From CAYZMS01 sp964479625 (GTDB lineage: Bacteria > Bacteroidota > Bacteroidia > Chitinophagales > Saprospiraceae), in assembly GCA_964479625.1 (NCBI GenBank), contig CAYZMS010000026.1:1-57115 (forward strand): DNA of 57,115 bases, read 5' to 3'. The notes below the pieces were generated by a model. That model ran no database searches and had not been told where the DNA came from. It saw only the letters and a program-made list of their open reading frames with translations. Made by a program: the position numbers and the translations under genes. Numbering within the stretch: position 1 is the stretch's first letter; every line of letters starts with the position of its first letter. Shown piece by piece: positions 15,335-23,155 of this stretch.

Positions 15335-16006
15335 TTATTTGATGCCGTTGAGTCGTTCCCGCACTGCTTCCAGTCGCTGCATTTGTACGCTCAGTGCTTC
15401 CTGTTGCTCTTCCTGTGCGATGATATTCGACTCTATATTTTCCTCTGCCCGCTCGATGCGTTCCCGGGCCTGGGCAATATCCCGTTCGTAACGGGCTTTG
15501 GCGGCTTGCAGCTTTCGATACTGCCTTTCCATTTTTCGAAATTGCCGTTCCTCCTGTTCTAATTCCTCCCTGATCTTCTCCCGTTCGACCTCCCGGCTGA
15601 AATCCTGGAGTAGGAACCTGGCTTCCCGGGCCTGTTGGGGCTTGTTGGCCGAACGCAGGAATTCATCCTGCATACGCACCCACAAGCTGAGCTCTACATG
15701 CCGGCCAATGCGGTCAACGCTGGCGTGCAGGTCTATGGGCTCCTGGGAAATACCAGAAACCATTGTACCTTCGGCTACCAGTTCTTTAGCTTTTCGATCA
15801 TATTTGACCCTGCCATCAAAGCGGGACTGTAGGAAATTTTTCCAGGTTTTTTTGACCAGTTTATGGTCGGTATCCTGGAACAAGACCGTAAAGGCAGTAT
15901 TTATGCCCGCTTGCATAGCGCGCTGTGTTTCCACTACCTGTTGTGCAAAAATTGGGTGGGTAGCCAACAGCAGGGCAACCGCCGTGCTAAATGCTACTCG
16001 TTTCAT
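15335..16006 (-). CDS. Exported protein with C-terminal coiled coil, unknown function
   Basis: I do not recognise the family. The ATG at 16006 gives 223 residues and opens with a clear signal peptide, MKRVAFSTAVALLLATHPIF, cleaved near AQ-QVVE; the longer start at 16066 would bury it. After the signal comes a small domain of about 100 residues (TAFTVLFQDTDHKLVKKTWK, then DRKAKELVAEGTMVSG, then IDLHASVDRIGRHVELSLWV) whose pattern suggests a stranded fold with the substrate-binding look of a DUF of Bacteroidota. From residue 120 on it is a highly charged coiled coil (REVEREKIREELEQEERQ). The gene is alone, with its own terminator. A periplasmic structural or scaffold role is possible but unproven. 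Confidence 0.68.
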   Translation of the reverse strand: MKRVAFSTAVALLLATHPIFAQQVVETQRAMQAGINTAFTVLFQDTDHKLVKKTWKNFLQSRFDGRVKYDRKAKELVAEGTMVSGISQEPIDLHASVDRIGRHVELSLWVRMQDEFLRSANKPQQAREARFLLQDFSREVEREKIREELEQEERQFRKMERQYRKLQAAKARYERDIAQARERIERAEENIESNIIAQEEQQEALSVQMQRLEAVRERLNGIK

Positions 16007-16218
16007 TTTTATTTGATGTTTTAGTGAACATTCGATTTTTTGACGGGTGATCATTCTAAAAGTCACGGGCTATTGGTTGTCGGTCGAAAAAAAAGGCCGC
16101 CAAATAGAATTATTTGAAATTTATTTAGTTAGTATTTCATTTTGGGAAATAAAAAGGCAGAGTGCTGCAGGCATTCTGGTAGAGTATCCAACAACCCAGG
16201 CTTAACAGTTCATTATTT

Positions 16219-17133
16219 ATGGAATCAATCCTCAAACTGGAGGGAGTCAGTAAAAGTTATAGTAAGCAGGTAGCGGTAGACGCTGTCAGCTTTGAAGTGC
16301 CGAAAGGGCGCATCTTTGGCCTGCTCGGTCCCAATGGGGCGGGCAAGACCTCCCTCATCCGGATCATTACTACCATTACCCGCGCGGATGCCGGGCAAGT
16401 GTACCTGGATGGGGAGCCCATCAGCGGGCGGCACCCACGATATATTGGGTATTTGCCGGAAGAACGGGGCCTTTACCGGCGTATGAAGGTAGGCGAACAC
16501 CTGTTGTATCTGGCCGGCTTGAAGGGGATGTCAAGTACCCAGGCCCGGGAGCGTATCCACCACTGGATGGAGAAATTCGACATTACCGACTGGTGGGATA
16601 AAAAGGTGCAGGAGCTTTCGAAAGGCATGCAGCAAAAGGTCCAGTTTATTTCTACCGTCATGCACGATCCCAAACTGTTGATACTAGATGAACCCTTCTC
16701 CGGGCTGGACCCCATCAACACCAACCTGATCAAAGACGAGATCAACCAGCTGCATCAAAAGGGAACCAGCATCATTTTTTCGACCCACCGGATGGAGCAG
16801 GTCGAGGAGATCTGTGAGGACATCGTACTCATCAACAAGGGCAAGAACATCCTGGAAGGCTCGGTTCGGGAGGTGAAGCATCAGTTTAAACGCAACCTGT
16901 ACCGCCTGGATTACGAAGGCGAATTGCCCGCTATGGTGCGGGCGGCTTTTCCACCGGTAGAGGAAAAAAGGCAGTACGTACTCTTTCAACTGCAGGAGGG
17001 GCAAAGCGCCAATGTGCTTCTGCAAAAACTGATACAGGCAGGGGTAGAAGTGCATGCCTTCAATGAGATCTTGCCTTCCCTTAATGAAATCTTTATTCGA
17101 CAAGTAGAAGACAACAACAATACCTATGCATAA
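16219..17133 (+). CDS. ABC transporter ATP-binding protein (NatA-like)
   Basis: This is the ATPase of an export-type ABC transporter. In its 304 residues the Walker A motif is GPNGAGKTSL (about 37-46), the Q-loop region is IGYLPEERGLYRRM, the ABC signature is ELSKGMQQK, Walker B plus D-loop is LLILDEPFSGLDP, and the switch His is in IIFSTHRMEQ. The C-terminal 80 residues match the DUF4162 appendage of NatA-like ATPases. Its stop overlaps the start of the permease gene by eight bases, so the two are co-translated. By analogy with NatAB the pair could export sodium or a small toxic compound; the substrate cannot be told from sequence. Confidence 0.92.
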   Translation: MESILKLEGVSKSYSKQVAVDAVSFEVPKGRIFGLLGPNGAGKTSLIRIITTITRADAGQVYLDGEPISGRHPRYIGYLPEERGLYRRMKVGEHLLYLAGLKGMSSTQARERIHHWMEKFDITDWWDKKVQELSKGMQQKVQFISTVMHDPKLLILDEPFSGLDPINTNLIKDEINQLHQKGTSIIFSTHRMEQVEEICEDIVLINKGKNILEGSVREVKHQFKRNLYRLDYEGELPAMVRAAFPPVEEKRQYVLFQLQEGQSANVLLQKLIQAGVEVHAFNEILPSLNEIFIRQVEDNNNTYA

Positions 17134-18442
17134 GCTCGGACTCATCATTCGACGGGAGTATCTGTCCCGGGTAACCCGCCGGTCTTTTATTCTGGCTACC
17201 CTGCTGACCCCTTTGGCCTTTGCCCTGTTCTTTGTGGTCGTCGGGGTTATCTTTAGCTATGAAAGCGATGATAACAAGACTATAGCCGTCCTTGACCAGG
17301 GAGATGTGCTAAAGGGCGCTCTAAAGGATTCCAGGAATATTTACTATCAGTTTGAAGATCAATCCCTGGATTCGCTACGGGCGCAATTCAAGGATCTGGA
17401 ATATGACGGTATTCTGGTCATTCCGCCGGTCAAGAATATGCTCAGCGATCAACATACGGTATACTTCTATGCCGAAAGTGCGCCCACACTGGATATTGAA
17501 GTGGCGATACGGGAACAGGTGGCCGATGCGATCCGGGATTACAAGATTGAGGCCCTGGAATTGGAACGCAAACAACTGGATGCGCTTAACGTCAGTGTGG
17601 ACCTGGAACCCGAGCCCATCGAAGAAGGGGGAGAGGATGCCACCCGGCTGACGGGGGCTATTGCCGCCGGTTTAGGGCTAATGATGGGCTTCATTATGTA
17701 CATCACGGTTTTCGTTTACGGCATCATGGTGATGCGTTCGGTCATGGAAGAAAAGACCAATCGCATCGTCGAAGTAATGATCTCTTCCGTACGGCCTTTC
17801 GAATTGATGATGGGGAAGATCATCGGGGTAGGGGCCGTCGGCCTGACCCAGGTAGCCGTTTGGGCTATCCTGATCCCTTTCCTGACTTTTCTGGCCCAAC
17901 TGATCTTCGGTTTTGATATGAGCGCTGGCATGACCGTGGATGCCTCTACTGCTGAAATTTCTACTGATGATATGGAAGGTATGATCGCCCTTGCCATGCA
18001 GGAGATCAATGGCCTCAACTGGTGGGTCATTTTCCCGCTTTTCGTCGTTTACTTTTTGGGGGGCTTTTTCATTTACTCCTCTATGTTCGCAGCTGTGGGG
18101 TCAGCCATAGGCGATGATACCGGAGAAAGTCAAAGTCTGACCCTTCCGATCACCATCCCGGTGATCCTGGCCTTGTATATCATGATGGCGGTTATTCAAT
18201 CCCCGAACTCCAGTCTGGCTGTTTGGTCTTCGATCTTTCCGCTGTTTTCCCCTATCGTAATGCCGGCGCGGCTGGCCTTTAGTCCGCCTGTCTGGGAAGT
18301 GGTCGCCTCGATCGCTGTAATGATCGCCACAGCCTTTTTCCTGGTCTGGCTATCGGGAAGGATCTATCGGGTGGGTATCCTGTCTTACGGCAAGAAGGCC
18401 TCCTTCAAGGAATTGGTGAAATGGACCTTTTCGAAAGATTAG
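17126..18442 (+). CDS. ABC-2 type transporter permease (NatB-like)
   Basis: The membrane partner of the preceding ATPase, 438 residues. One N-terminal membrane helix (RRSFILATLLTPLAFALFFV, about residues 18-37) is followed by a periplasmic domain of about 140 residues, then a cluster of five or more helices from residue 180 on. The conserved ABC-2 segment VMEEKTNRIVEVMISSVRPF at about 205-224, followed by ELMMGKIIGVGAVGLTQ, is diagnostic. The large loop after helix two is split by a second, acidic insertion (TVDASTAEISTDDMEG) typical of the NatB/YhaP group. Co-translation with the ATPase indicates a two-gene operon. The substrate is unknown. Confidence 0.9.
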   Translation: MHKLGLIIRREYLSRVTRRSFILATLLTPLAFALFFVVVGVIFSYESDDNKTIAVLDQGDVLKGALKDSRNIYYQFEDQSLDSLRAQFKDLEYDGILVIPPVKNMLSDQHTVYFYAESAPTLDIEVAIREQVADAIRDYKIEALELERKQLDALNVSVDLEPEPIEEGGEDATRLTGAIAAGLGLMMGFIMYITVFVYGIMVMRSVMEEKTNRIVEVMISSVRPFELMMGKIIGVGAVGLTQVAVWAILIPFLTFLAQLIFGFDMSAGMTVDASTAEISTDDMEGMIALAMQEINGLNWWVIFPLFVVYFLGGFFIYSSMFAAVGSAIGDDTGESQSLTLPITIPVILALYIMMAVIQSPNSSLAVWSSIFPLFSPIVMPARLAFSPPVWEVVASIAVMIATAFFLVWLSGRIYRVGILSYGKKASFKELVKWTFSKD

Positions 18443-18517
18443 AGGATTAGAAAAGGGGAGCTCAAAGCTGCTGCTTCGCTTTGCGCCCCCCTTCTACCTT
18501 TTCCAATAGAATTTACT

Positions 18518-18561
18518 GAAAAACAAGCCTTGTTAGCCCTTTCGAAAGGGGCAGCAGGCTT
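18518..18561 (-). terminator. Terminator after the choice-of-anchor I gene
   Basis: On the minus strand the pair AAGCCT/AGGCTT (18561-18556 and 18529-18524) encloses the palindrome CCCTTTCGAAAGGG (18537-18550), and GTTTTTC follows. The outer arm includes the stop codon of the gene ending at 18560, so terminator and coding end overlap. Confidence 0.65.
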
Positions 18562-20701
18562 AGCGTTGCACTACAAAACGGGCAGATGCACCGTCTTCGG
18601 TTCTCACCACATACCAACCGTTCGGCAATTGGTTTACGTTGATGTAGGGGGCTTCCTGAGCGCTCCACAGCAAACGGCCGCTTTGGTCGAACAGGCTGTA
18701 GGAAACCGGGCGGTTGAAGTAGGCAATATCCTGAACTGCCGGGTTGGGAAATACCTTTAAAGGAGCCAGATCGGAAAATACCTCCCGGGTGTTGGTGGCA
18801 ATGTCCGCTCCAATGCTAAATACGCTGATGGTAGCGCTGACCTCGTTAGCTACCACGATCAGCCCGGTATCAGTAGGGCTGAGTTCCGGACTTACATAGG
18901 TCAGGCCTTCTGGTCCCAGATCACCGCCTTCGTCCTCTCCCAGGGTCCGGGAGTTTACGTAGTCTACATAAACCGGGGCTGTTGGGTCACTCAGGTCGTA
19001 GGTGACAATACCACCTATGCGTTCCAGTCCGATGAATACATAGGGGACACCCATAATGGTAGCTGTAAGGATACTCTCGGGTTCGGGGCCTTTATTATCG
19101 GAGCGGTTCTTAAAGGTATTGTTGGAATTGCTGGCATTGAAAAGCACTCCGAAAGTCGGGTCTTCGGCAGTCAGGCGTTCCAGGTCTTCCCCACTGTCCC
19201 AGACCAGGCCGCTTCCGTCAGCAGCCCAAACGGAGAAGGAACGACTACCATTGATGTAGACCTGGTCGAAGTCCCCGTCATTGTCTACGTCCCCGTTGGC
19301 ATTTGTAGCACCGATCCGGCCCAATACTATATTTTCCTGTAGTATCTCGGCTGTCGGGAAAATAGCGGGATCCAGGTTGAGGTCGCCAAAGTCTTCTTCC
19401 TCGGAATACCCATCGTAATCTCTGCTGTCCCCTTCATTGGCAGTTAGCAGGTAACCCTGTCCGTTGATGTTGATGTAGTCGATCGCATCCGGTTGATACA
19501 TGCCCAGTAATGGCCAGTTGGCAATGATAACGCTATCGGTACGGTCGGAGCCGTCAATTCCATTGCCCGGCAGGCTGTGGTCCTTAAATCCAAGGGGGAG
19601 AATAGCTGAAATTTGAGGATTGACCAGGTCAACTACCGCCAGGGCATTATTTTCCTGCAGCGTAACATAGGCCGTGGTCCCATCATCGCTTACGGCAATA
19701 TATTCGGGTTCCAGGTCTTGAGAAACGCTGGCATTTGGGCCGTAGATCCGAACACCCTCCGCGCGAAGGTCGTCAATTAAACTGTCGAAGGCATTGAAAT
19801 CCAAGGTAGTAACTTCTGCCTGGGTCAATGCCGCTGCTCCACCGCTGATGTCAATGATTGAAATGGAACCTTCCGGATCTACTGTGTATGCATCATTGGG
19901 TTCGCCTTCATTAGCCGTCAGGATCATTTGACCATCTGGGGTGAAAACCAGGTTGTCGGGCAGCACCCCAACGGCAACGCTGTTGATCAGGTTGCCATCC
20001 AGGTCGAGCAATACGACGCTACCGGCAGCCTGGTCGGCAGCCTCTACAGCCACTGCCACCACACTGTCCCGAACAGCTACACTGTTGATACCGGCACCGT
20101 AGACCGACATGTCAATGCTGCTGATCTTTGAAAGGGCAGCCGGGTTGGAAAAGTCGAGAATGACCAGTTCGTTATCGGAAGAATTGACCACATACAGGCG
20201 TTGGGTGCTTCCTTCGTGTTCTACGATCTCCGCCGAACCCCCGTCAGCAACCAGGTAGCTTGCCAGAAACTCCAGTTCGATGGACTTGCTGGGGATCATG
20301 GCTGTGCGATCATCGTCCTGGATGTACAGAACGTGTAGGGGTTCATCATCAATGGTAACGTCCATGCTGCCCTCCAATTGAAACGCTACCCAGGTGGCGT
20401 TATTGAGGTCGTTGTTGTCTACCAACTGAACCATGACCATAGCGGCAGTATCATCAGGAGCAATGGTCAGGGTGTCGGTCAATAGTTCAAAATCGGCGCT
20501 GATGAGGGCATTACCTGCAACAGGGGTAACAATGAGCTGACCGCCGCCGACATTATTGCTAATGACCAGGGGAATGGCCGTGGCACCATCGTTCTCGAAA
20601 ACAATGCTGTGATCAGTCGTGAACCCAGCGGTAAAACCAGATTGAGCCTGTAGCCCGGTGTAGAGGGCAAAAATCAGGACATTGAGTAACAGTTTTTTCA
20701 T
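18560..20701 (-). CDS. Secreted choice-of-anchor I family protein with T9SS sorting tail
   Basis: The ATG at 20701 gives 713 residues beginning with the signal peptide MKKLLLNVLIFALYTGLQAQ; the upstream start at 20734 adds 11 residues before it. Residues 20-110 look like a Calx-beta type domain. Residues 120-640 form a beta-propeller-like region with repeated ILDFSNPAALSKI and LTANEGEP / LTANEGDSRDYDGY motifs; this is the choice-of-anchor I family, related to metallophosphatase-like and mesenchyme glycoprotein-like propellers. The last 70 residues are a type IX secretion sorting domain: LKVFPNPAVQDI, YSLFDQSGRLLW, LPNGWYVVRTEDG. It should be exported through the type IX system and attached to the cell surface. 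The ligand is unknown. It is transcribed alone. Confidence 0.85.
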   Translation of the reverse strand: MKKLLLNVLIFALYTGLQAQSGFTAGFTTDHSIVFENDGATAIPLVISNNVGGGQLIVTPVAGNALISADFELLTDTLTIAPDDTAAMVMVQLVDNNDLNNATWVAFQLEGSMDVTIDDEPLHVLYIQDDDRTAMIPSKSIELEFLASYLVADGGSAEIVEHEGSTQRLYVVNSSDNELVILDFSNPAALSKISSIDMSVYGAGINSVAVRDSVVAVAVEAADQAAGSVVLLDLDGNLINSVAVGVLPDNLVFTPDGQMILTANEGEPNDAYTVDPEGSISIIDISGGAAALTQAEVTTLDFNAFDSLIDDLRAEGVRIYGPNASVSQDLEPEYIAVSDDGTTAYVTLQENNALAVVDLVNPQISAILPLGFKDHSLPGNGIDGSDRTDSVIIANWPLLGMYQPDAIDYININGQGYLLTANEGDSRDYDGYSEEEDFGDLNLDPAIFPTAEILQENIVLGRIGATNANGDVDNDGDFDQVYINGSRSFSVWAADGSGLVWDSGEDLERLTAEDPTFGVLFNASNSNNTFKNRSDNKGPEPESILTATIMGVPYVFIGLERIGGIVTYDLSDPTAPVYVDYVNSRTLGEDEGGDLGPEGLTYVSPELSPTDTGLIVVANEVSATISVFSIGADIATNTREVFSDLAPLKVFPNPAVQDIAYFNRPVSYSLFDQSGRLLWSAQEAPYINVNQLPNGWYVVRTEDGASARFVVQR

Positions 20702-20953
20702 AAGGTGATTATGGTTAATGAATGAATGACGCAAAAAGCAAAAGAGATGGTATACAGGGTATTATCCCTTGACTCTTTTTAACAAAATGAAAGAGGTTGA
20801 CAGTCAGCTCTATAAGGCCGCTTAAAAAAACAGAATAGTGAGATGAAAAGGTGTCTTGTGAGAATAAACACAAATATAAAATAGCAATATGAACTAAGTG
20901 TTAAACTTGCCTGTGGTCTGGTCAGACAGGAGTGGTTTGGCCTTCGTCCAGAT

Positions 20954-21739
20954 CTAAAGAAAGGGCTCCGGCAGGTCGGGGGCTTGCAATAAGCGGTGGT
21001 GATCCGCTGAGATCAGGTGCAGCGAGCTGGTTGGCCACTGGCTGATGATTCGTTTTAATTTTTGAAGTTGGAGGAGTTCTTCTTGCTGGCCGATAATGAT
21101 TTCCGTTTTCATGGGTAGGGGAAACTGAAGAAGTCCCTTATCCAGGTGGAAGTATTGCAGGGATTGCCAGGTTCGGAAAAGTCGTTCCCGCCTGGCGGGA
21201 TTGCGTAGGTGAAGGGTAACAAAGGAAAAGGCAAAGCGGTCGATCAGGCCTAGTTTGTGTAACCATCGGGCCAGGTCGGTCAGGCGTTCTGGGCGCCTAG
21301 CCCATTGGGCTACCTGGTTTTGCCAGCTTTGGGGCATGCGATCGGAAAGCCAGTTCCAGCGGCCGGCCACCCCGTCGGGGGCCAGTAACCAAAGCCGGGT
21401 GGGCTGGACGAATTGCCGGAGGGAAAGGTATAGGCTTAAGCGTCCACCCAGGCTATACCCCAGCAGCTCCATGGTGGATTGCCGCTCTCCATCTAAAATG
21501 GTACCGATCAAAGCGGTAAGATCAGAGGGTTGAAATTCGTTTAATTTCCATTGGGTTTGACCATGGAAGGGAAGGTCAGGAGCGATCACCGTGTAATGGG
21601 CTCCAATTTGGTGGGCCAAGGGCTCGAATGCGGCACCATCCTGGTGATAACCATGCAGGGCAAGGAGCAGTTTTGGGCCCGATCCAAACCGTCTGCAGAA
21701 AATAGAACCGAAGGGTAAGTTAAGGGTGAAATGTTCCAT
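20954..21739 (-). CDS. Alpha/beta-hydrolase fold protein
   Basis: A 261-residue cytoplasmic enzyme of the alpha/beta-hydrolase fold. The oxyanion-hole segment is LLALHGYHQDGAAF, the strand before helix A is VIAPDLPFHGQT, and the nucleophile elbow is ELLGYSLGGRLSLYL with Ser at the centre. Near the C-terminus HLISADHHRLLQAPD supplies the expected catalytic His; the acid is probably in the IIIGQQEELL region. The closest groups are MenH- and lipase-like hydrolases, but there is no menaquinone gene beside it and no substrate can be assigned. It is divergent from the DUF547 lipoprotein gene, 78 bases apart. Confidence 0.8.
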   Translation of the reverse strand: MEHFTLNLPFGSIFCRRFGSGPKLLLALHGYHQDGAAFEPLAHQIGAHYTVIAPDLPFHGQTQWKLNEFQPSDLTALIGTILDGERQSTMELLGYSLGGRLSLYLSLRQFVQPTRLWLLAPDGVAGRWNWLSDRMPQSWQNQVAQWARRPERLTDLARWLHKLGLIDRFAFSFVTLHLRNPARRERLFRTWQSLQYFHLDKGLLQFPLPMKTEIIIGQQEELLQLQKLKRIISQWPTSSLHLISADHHRLLQAPDLPEPFL

Positions 21740-21749
21740 ATTGTGGTGT

Positions 21750-21798
21750 ACTGTCCATTAAAAGACAGTGTGAGGTCAACATCTACACTATTTTAGTG
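21750..21798. promoter_or_regulatory. Two short inverted repeats in a divergent promoter region
   Basis: Between the hydrolase and DUF547 genes lie ACTGTC-N8-GACAGT (21750-21769) and CACTA-TTT-TAGTG (21786-21798). Both sit in the 78-base divergent spacer, where operators would be expected. The arms are short and could be chance. Confidence 0.25.
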
Positions 21799-21817
21799 GT
21801 ACAATAAAAAGATCAAT

Positions 21818-22594
21818 ATGCAACGTCTTAAAGCCGCCTTCCTTTCTCTCTTATCCCTTCTAATCGTTCAGGCCTGTAAAGTTAAGAAAGTCCAATCAGA
21901 TGCCAATCCCGTTGAACATCAGCTTTGGGATACCCTTCTTTCCAGCCACGTCAGTGAAGATGGTTTGGTGGATTACGAAGGTTTTATCCGCGACAGCAGC
22001 CGCCTGAACGAATACCTGGACATGCTCAGCGATCATCATCCCAATGATGCCAACTGGAGCAGGGAAGAGCGGCTTGCCTATTGGATTAATGCCTATAACG
22101 CCTTTACGGTGAAATTGATCATAAAAAATTATCCTACCGCCAGCATCAAGGATATACAGCCTGGGATAACATTTATAAATACCGTTTGGGATATTAAATT
22201 TATTGAGATCGAAGGGGAACAATACGACCTAAATAATATTGAGCACGGTATCATTCGACCCCGCTTTGATGAACCACGCATCCACTTTGCGGTAAACTGT
22301 GCTGCGGTGTCCTGCCCCATACTGCAAAATCGCGCTTATACCGCCAAACAACTCGATCAACAACTGGATTACGCCGCCCGTACCTTTATTAATGATCCTA
22401 CCCGAAATAAGTTGAGTGAGGATCAACTGCAATTATCCAAGATCTTCAACTGGTACGGAGGAGATTTTGGCGGGCGCTCAGCACTGATCCCCTTTATTCG
22501 ACAATACACCCAGCAGGAGATCCGGGACGATGCGGACATTTCCTTTTTGGACTACAATTGGGCGTTGAACAGCCAGGTACCGGCCATGCAGTAG
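21818..22594 (+). CDS. DUF547 domain lipoprotein
   Basis: This 258-residue protein starts with a lipoprotein signal, MQRLKAAFLSLLSLLIVQAC, where Cys20 should be lipidated. The DUF547 domain fills the rest: WDTLLSSHVSEDGLVDYEGF, the very conserved RLAYWINAYNAFTVKLI (about residues 85-101), TVWDIKFIEIEGEQYDLNNIEH split over 126-150, and HFAVNCAAVSCPIL near 165-178, followed by FNWYGGDF. The domain is common in bacteria and plants and its activity has not, as far as I know, been settled; conserved Cys, His and Asn residues suggest a papain-like or transglutaminase-like fold. Attached to a membrane, probably facing the periplasm. It converges on smpB. Confidence 0.87.
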   Translation: MQRLKAAFLSLLSLLIVQACKVKKVQSDANPVEHQLWDTLLSSHVSEDGLVDYEGFIRDSSRLNEYLDMLSDHHPNDANWSREERLAYWINAYNAFTVKLIIKNYPTASIKDIQPGITFINTVWDIKFIEIEGEQYDLNNIEHGIIRPRFDEPRIHFAVNCAAVSCPILQNRAYTAKQLDQQLDYAARTFINDPTRNKLSEDQLQLSKIFNWYGGDFGGRSALIPFIRQYTQQEIRDDADISFLDYNWALNSQVPAMQ

Positions 22595-22683
22595 GGAACG
22601 ACAACAAACCCGAAACAGAACTGAAGGGTGTTCGAGGAGAGGTAATCCTATCCCAAAATGCCGATACCGCAACCCCCTGCCGC

Positions 22684-23148
22684 CTAATAACTCTTCTTGA
22701 TCCGGTCGAGTTCTCTTTTAGTATCCCGTTCTTTGATGCTTTCCCGTTTGTCGTGTATCCTTTTACCGCGCCCGAGGGCGATCTCCACCTTGGCAAAGCC
22801 GCGTTCGTTCAGGTAAAGCCGATAGGGCACCAGGGTGAATCCTTTTTCCTTGAGTTGTTTTTCGAGTTTGCGTAATTCGGAGCGCTTGAGGAGCAGCTTT
22901 CGTTCGCGGCGGGTCTCGTGATTGGTCTTGTTGCCGTATTCATACTCGCCTATGAACATACTTTTGAGGTACAGTTCTCCCCGGGTAAAATAGCAATAGG
23001 CATCTGACAGGTTGACATTTCCCAAGCGGATCGACTTTATCTCCGTACCGGTAAGGATGATACCGGCCTCATAGGTGTTTATAAATTCGAATTCGAATTT
23101 CGCCCGACGGTTTACAATATTCACCGGGCTTACATATTCCTTACTCAT
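22684..23148 (-). CDS. smpB: SsrA-binding protein SmpB
   Basis: SmpB binds tmRNA and brings it to stalled ribosomes for trans-translation. The protein is 154 residues, normal length. Typical segments are IVNRRAKFEFEFINTYEAGI, LTGTEIKSIRLGNVNLSDAY, YCYFTRGELYLKSMFIGEYE and, later, the basic GRGKRIHDKRESIKERD tail that reaches the ribosome decoding site. It begins seven bases after the stop codon of the peptidase gene and so should be co-transcribed with it. The tmRNA gene (ssrA) itself is not in the window. Confidence 0.96.
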   Translation of the reverse strand: MSKEYVSPVNIVNRRAKFEFEFINTYEAGIILTGTEIKSIRLGNVNLSDAYCYFTRGELYLKSMFIGEYEYGNKTNHETRRERKLLLKRSELRKLEKQLKEKGFTLVPYRLYLNERGFAKVEIALGRGKRIHDKRESIKERDTKRELDRIKKSY

Positions 23149-23155
23149 GATCTTT

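Noticed and set aside
18443..18515. Plus-strand terminator after the ABC permease
   Set aside because: AAAGC/GCTTT and flanking G/C-rich arms can be paired, but the stem has interruptions and no T-run follows.
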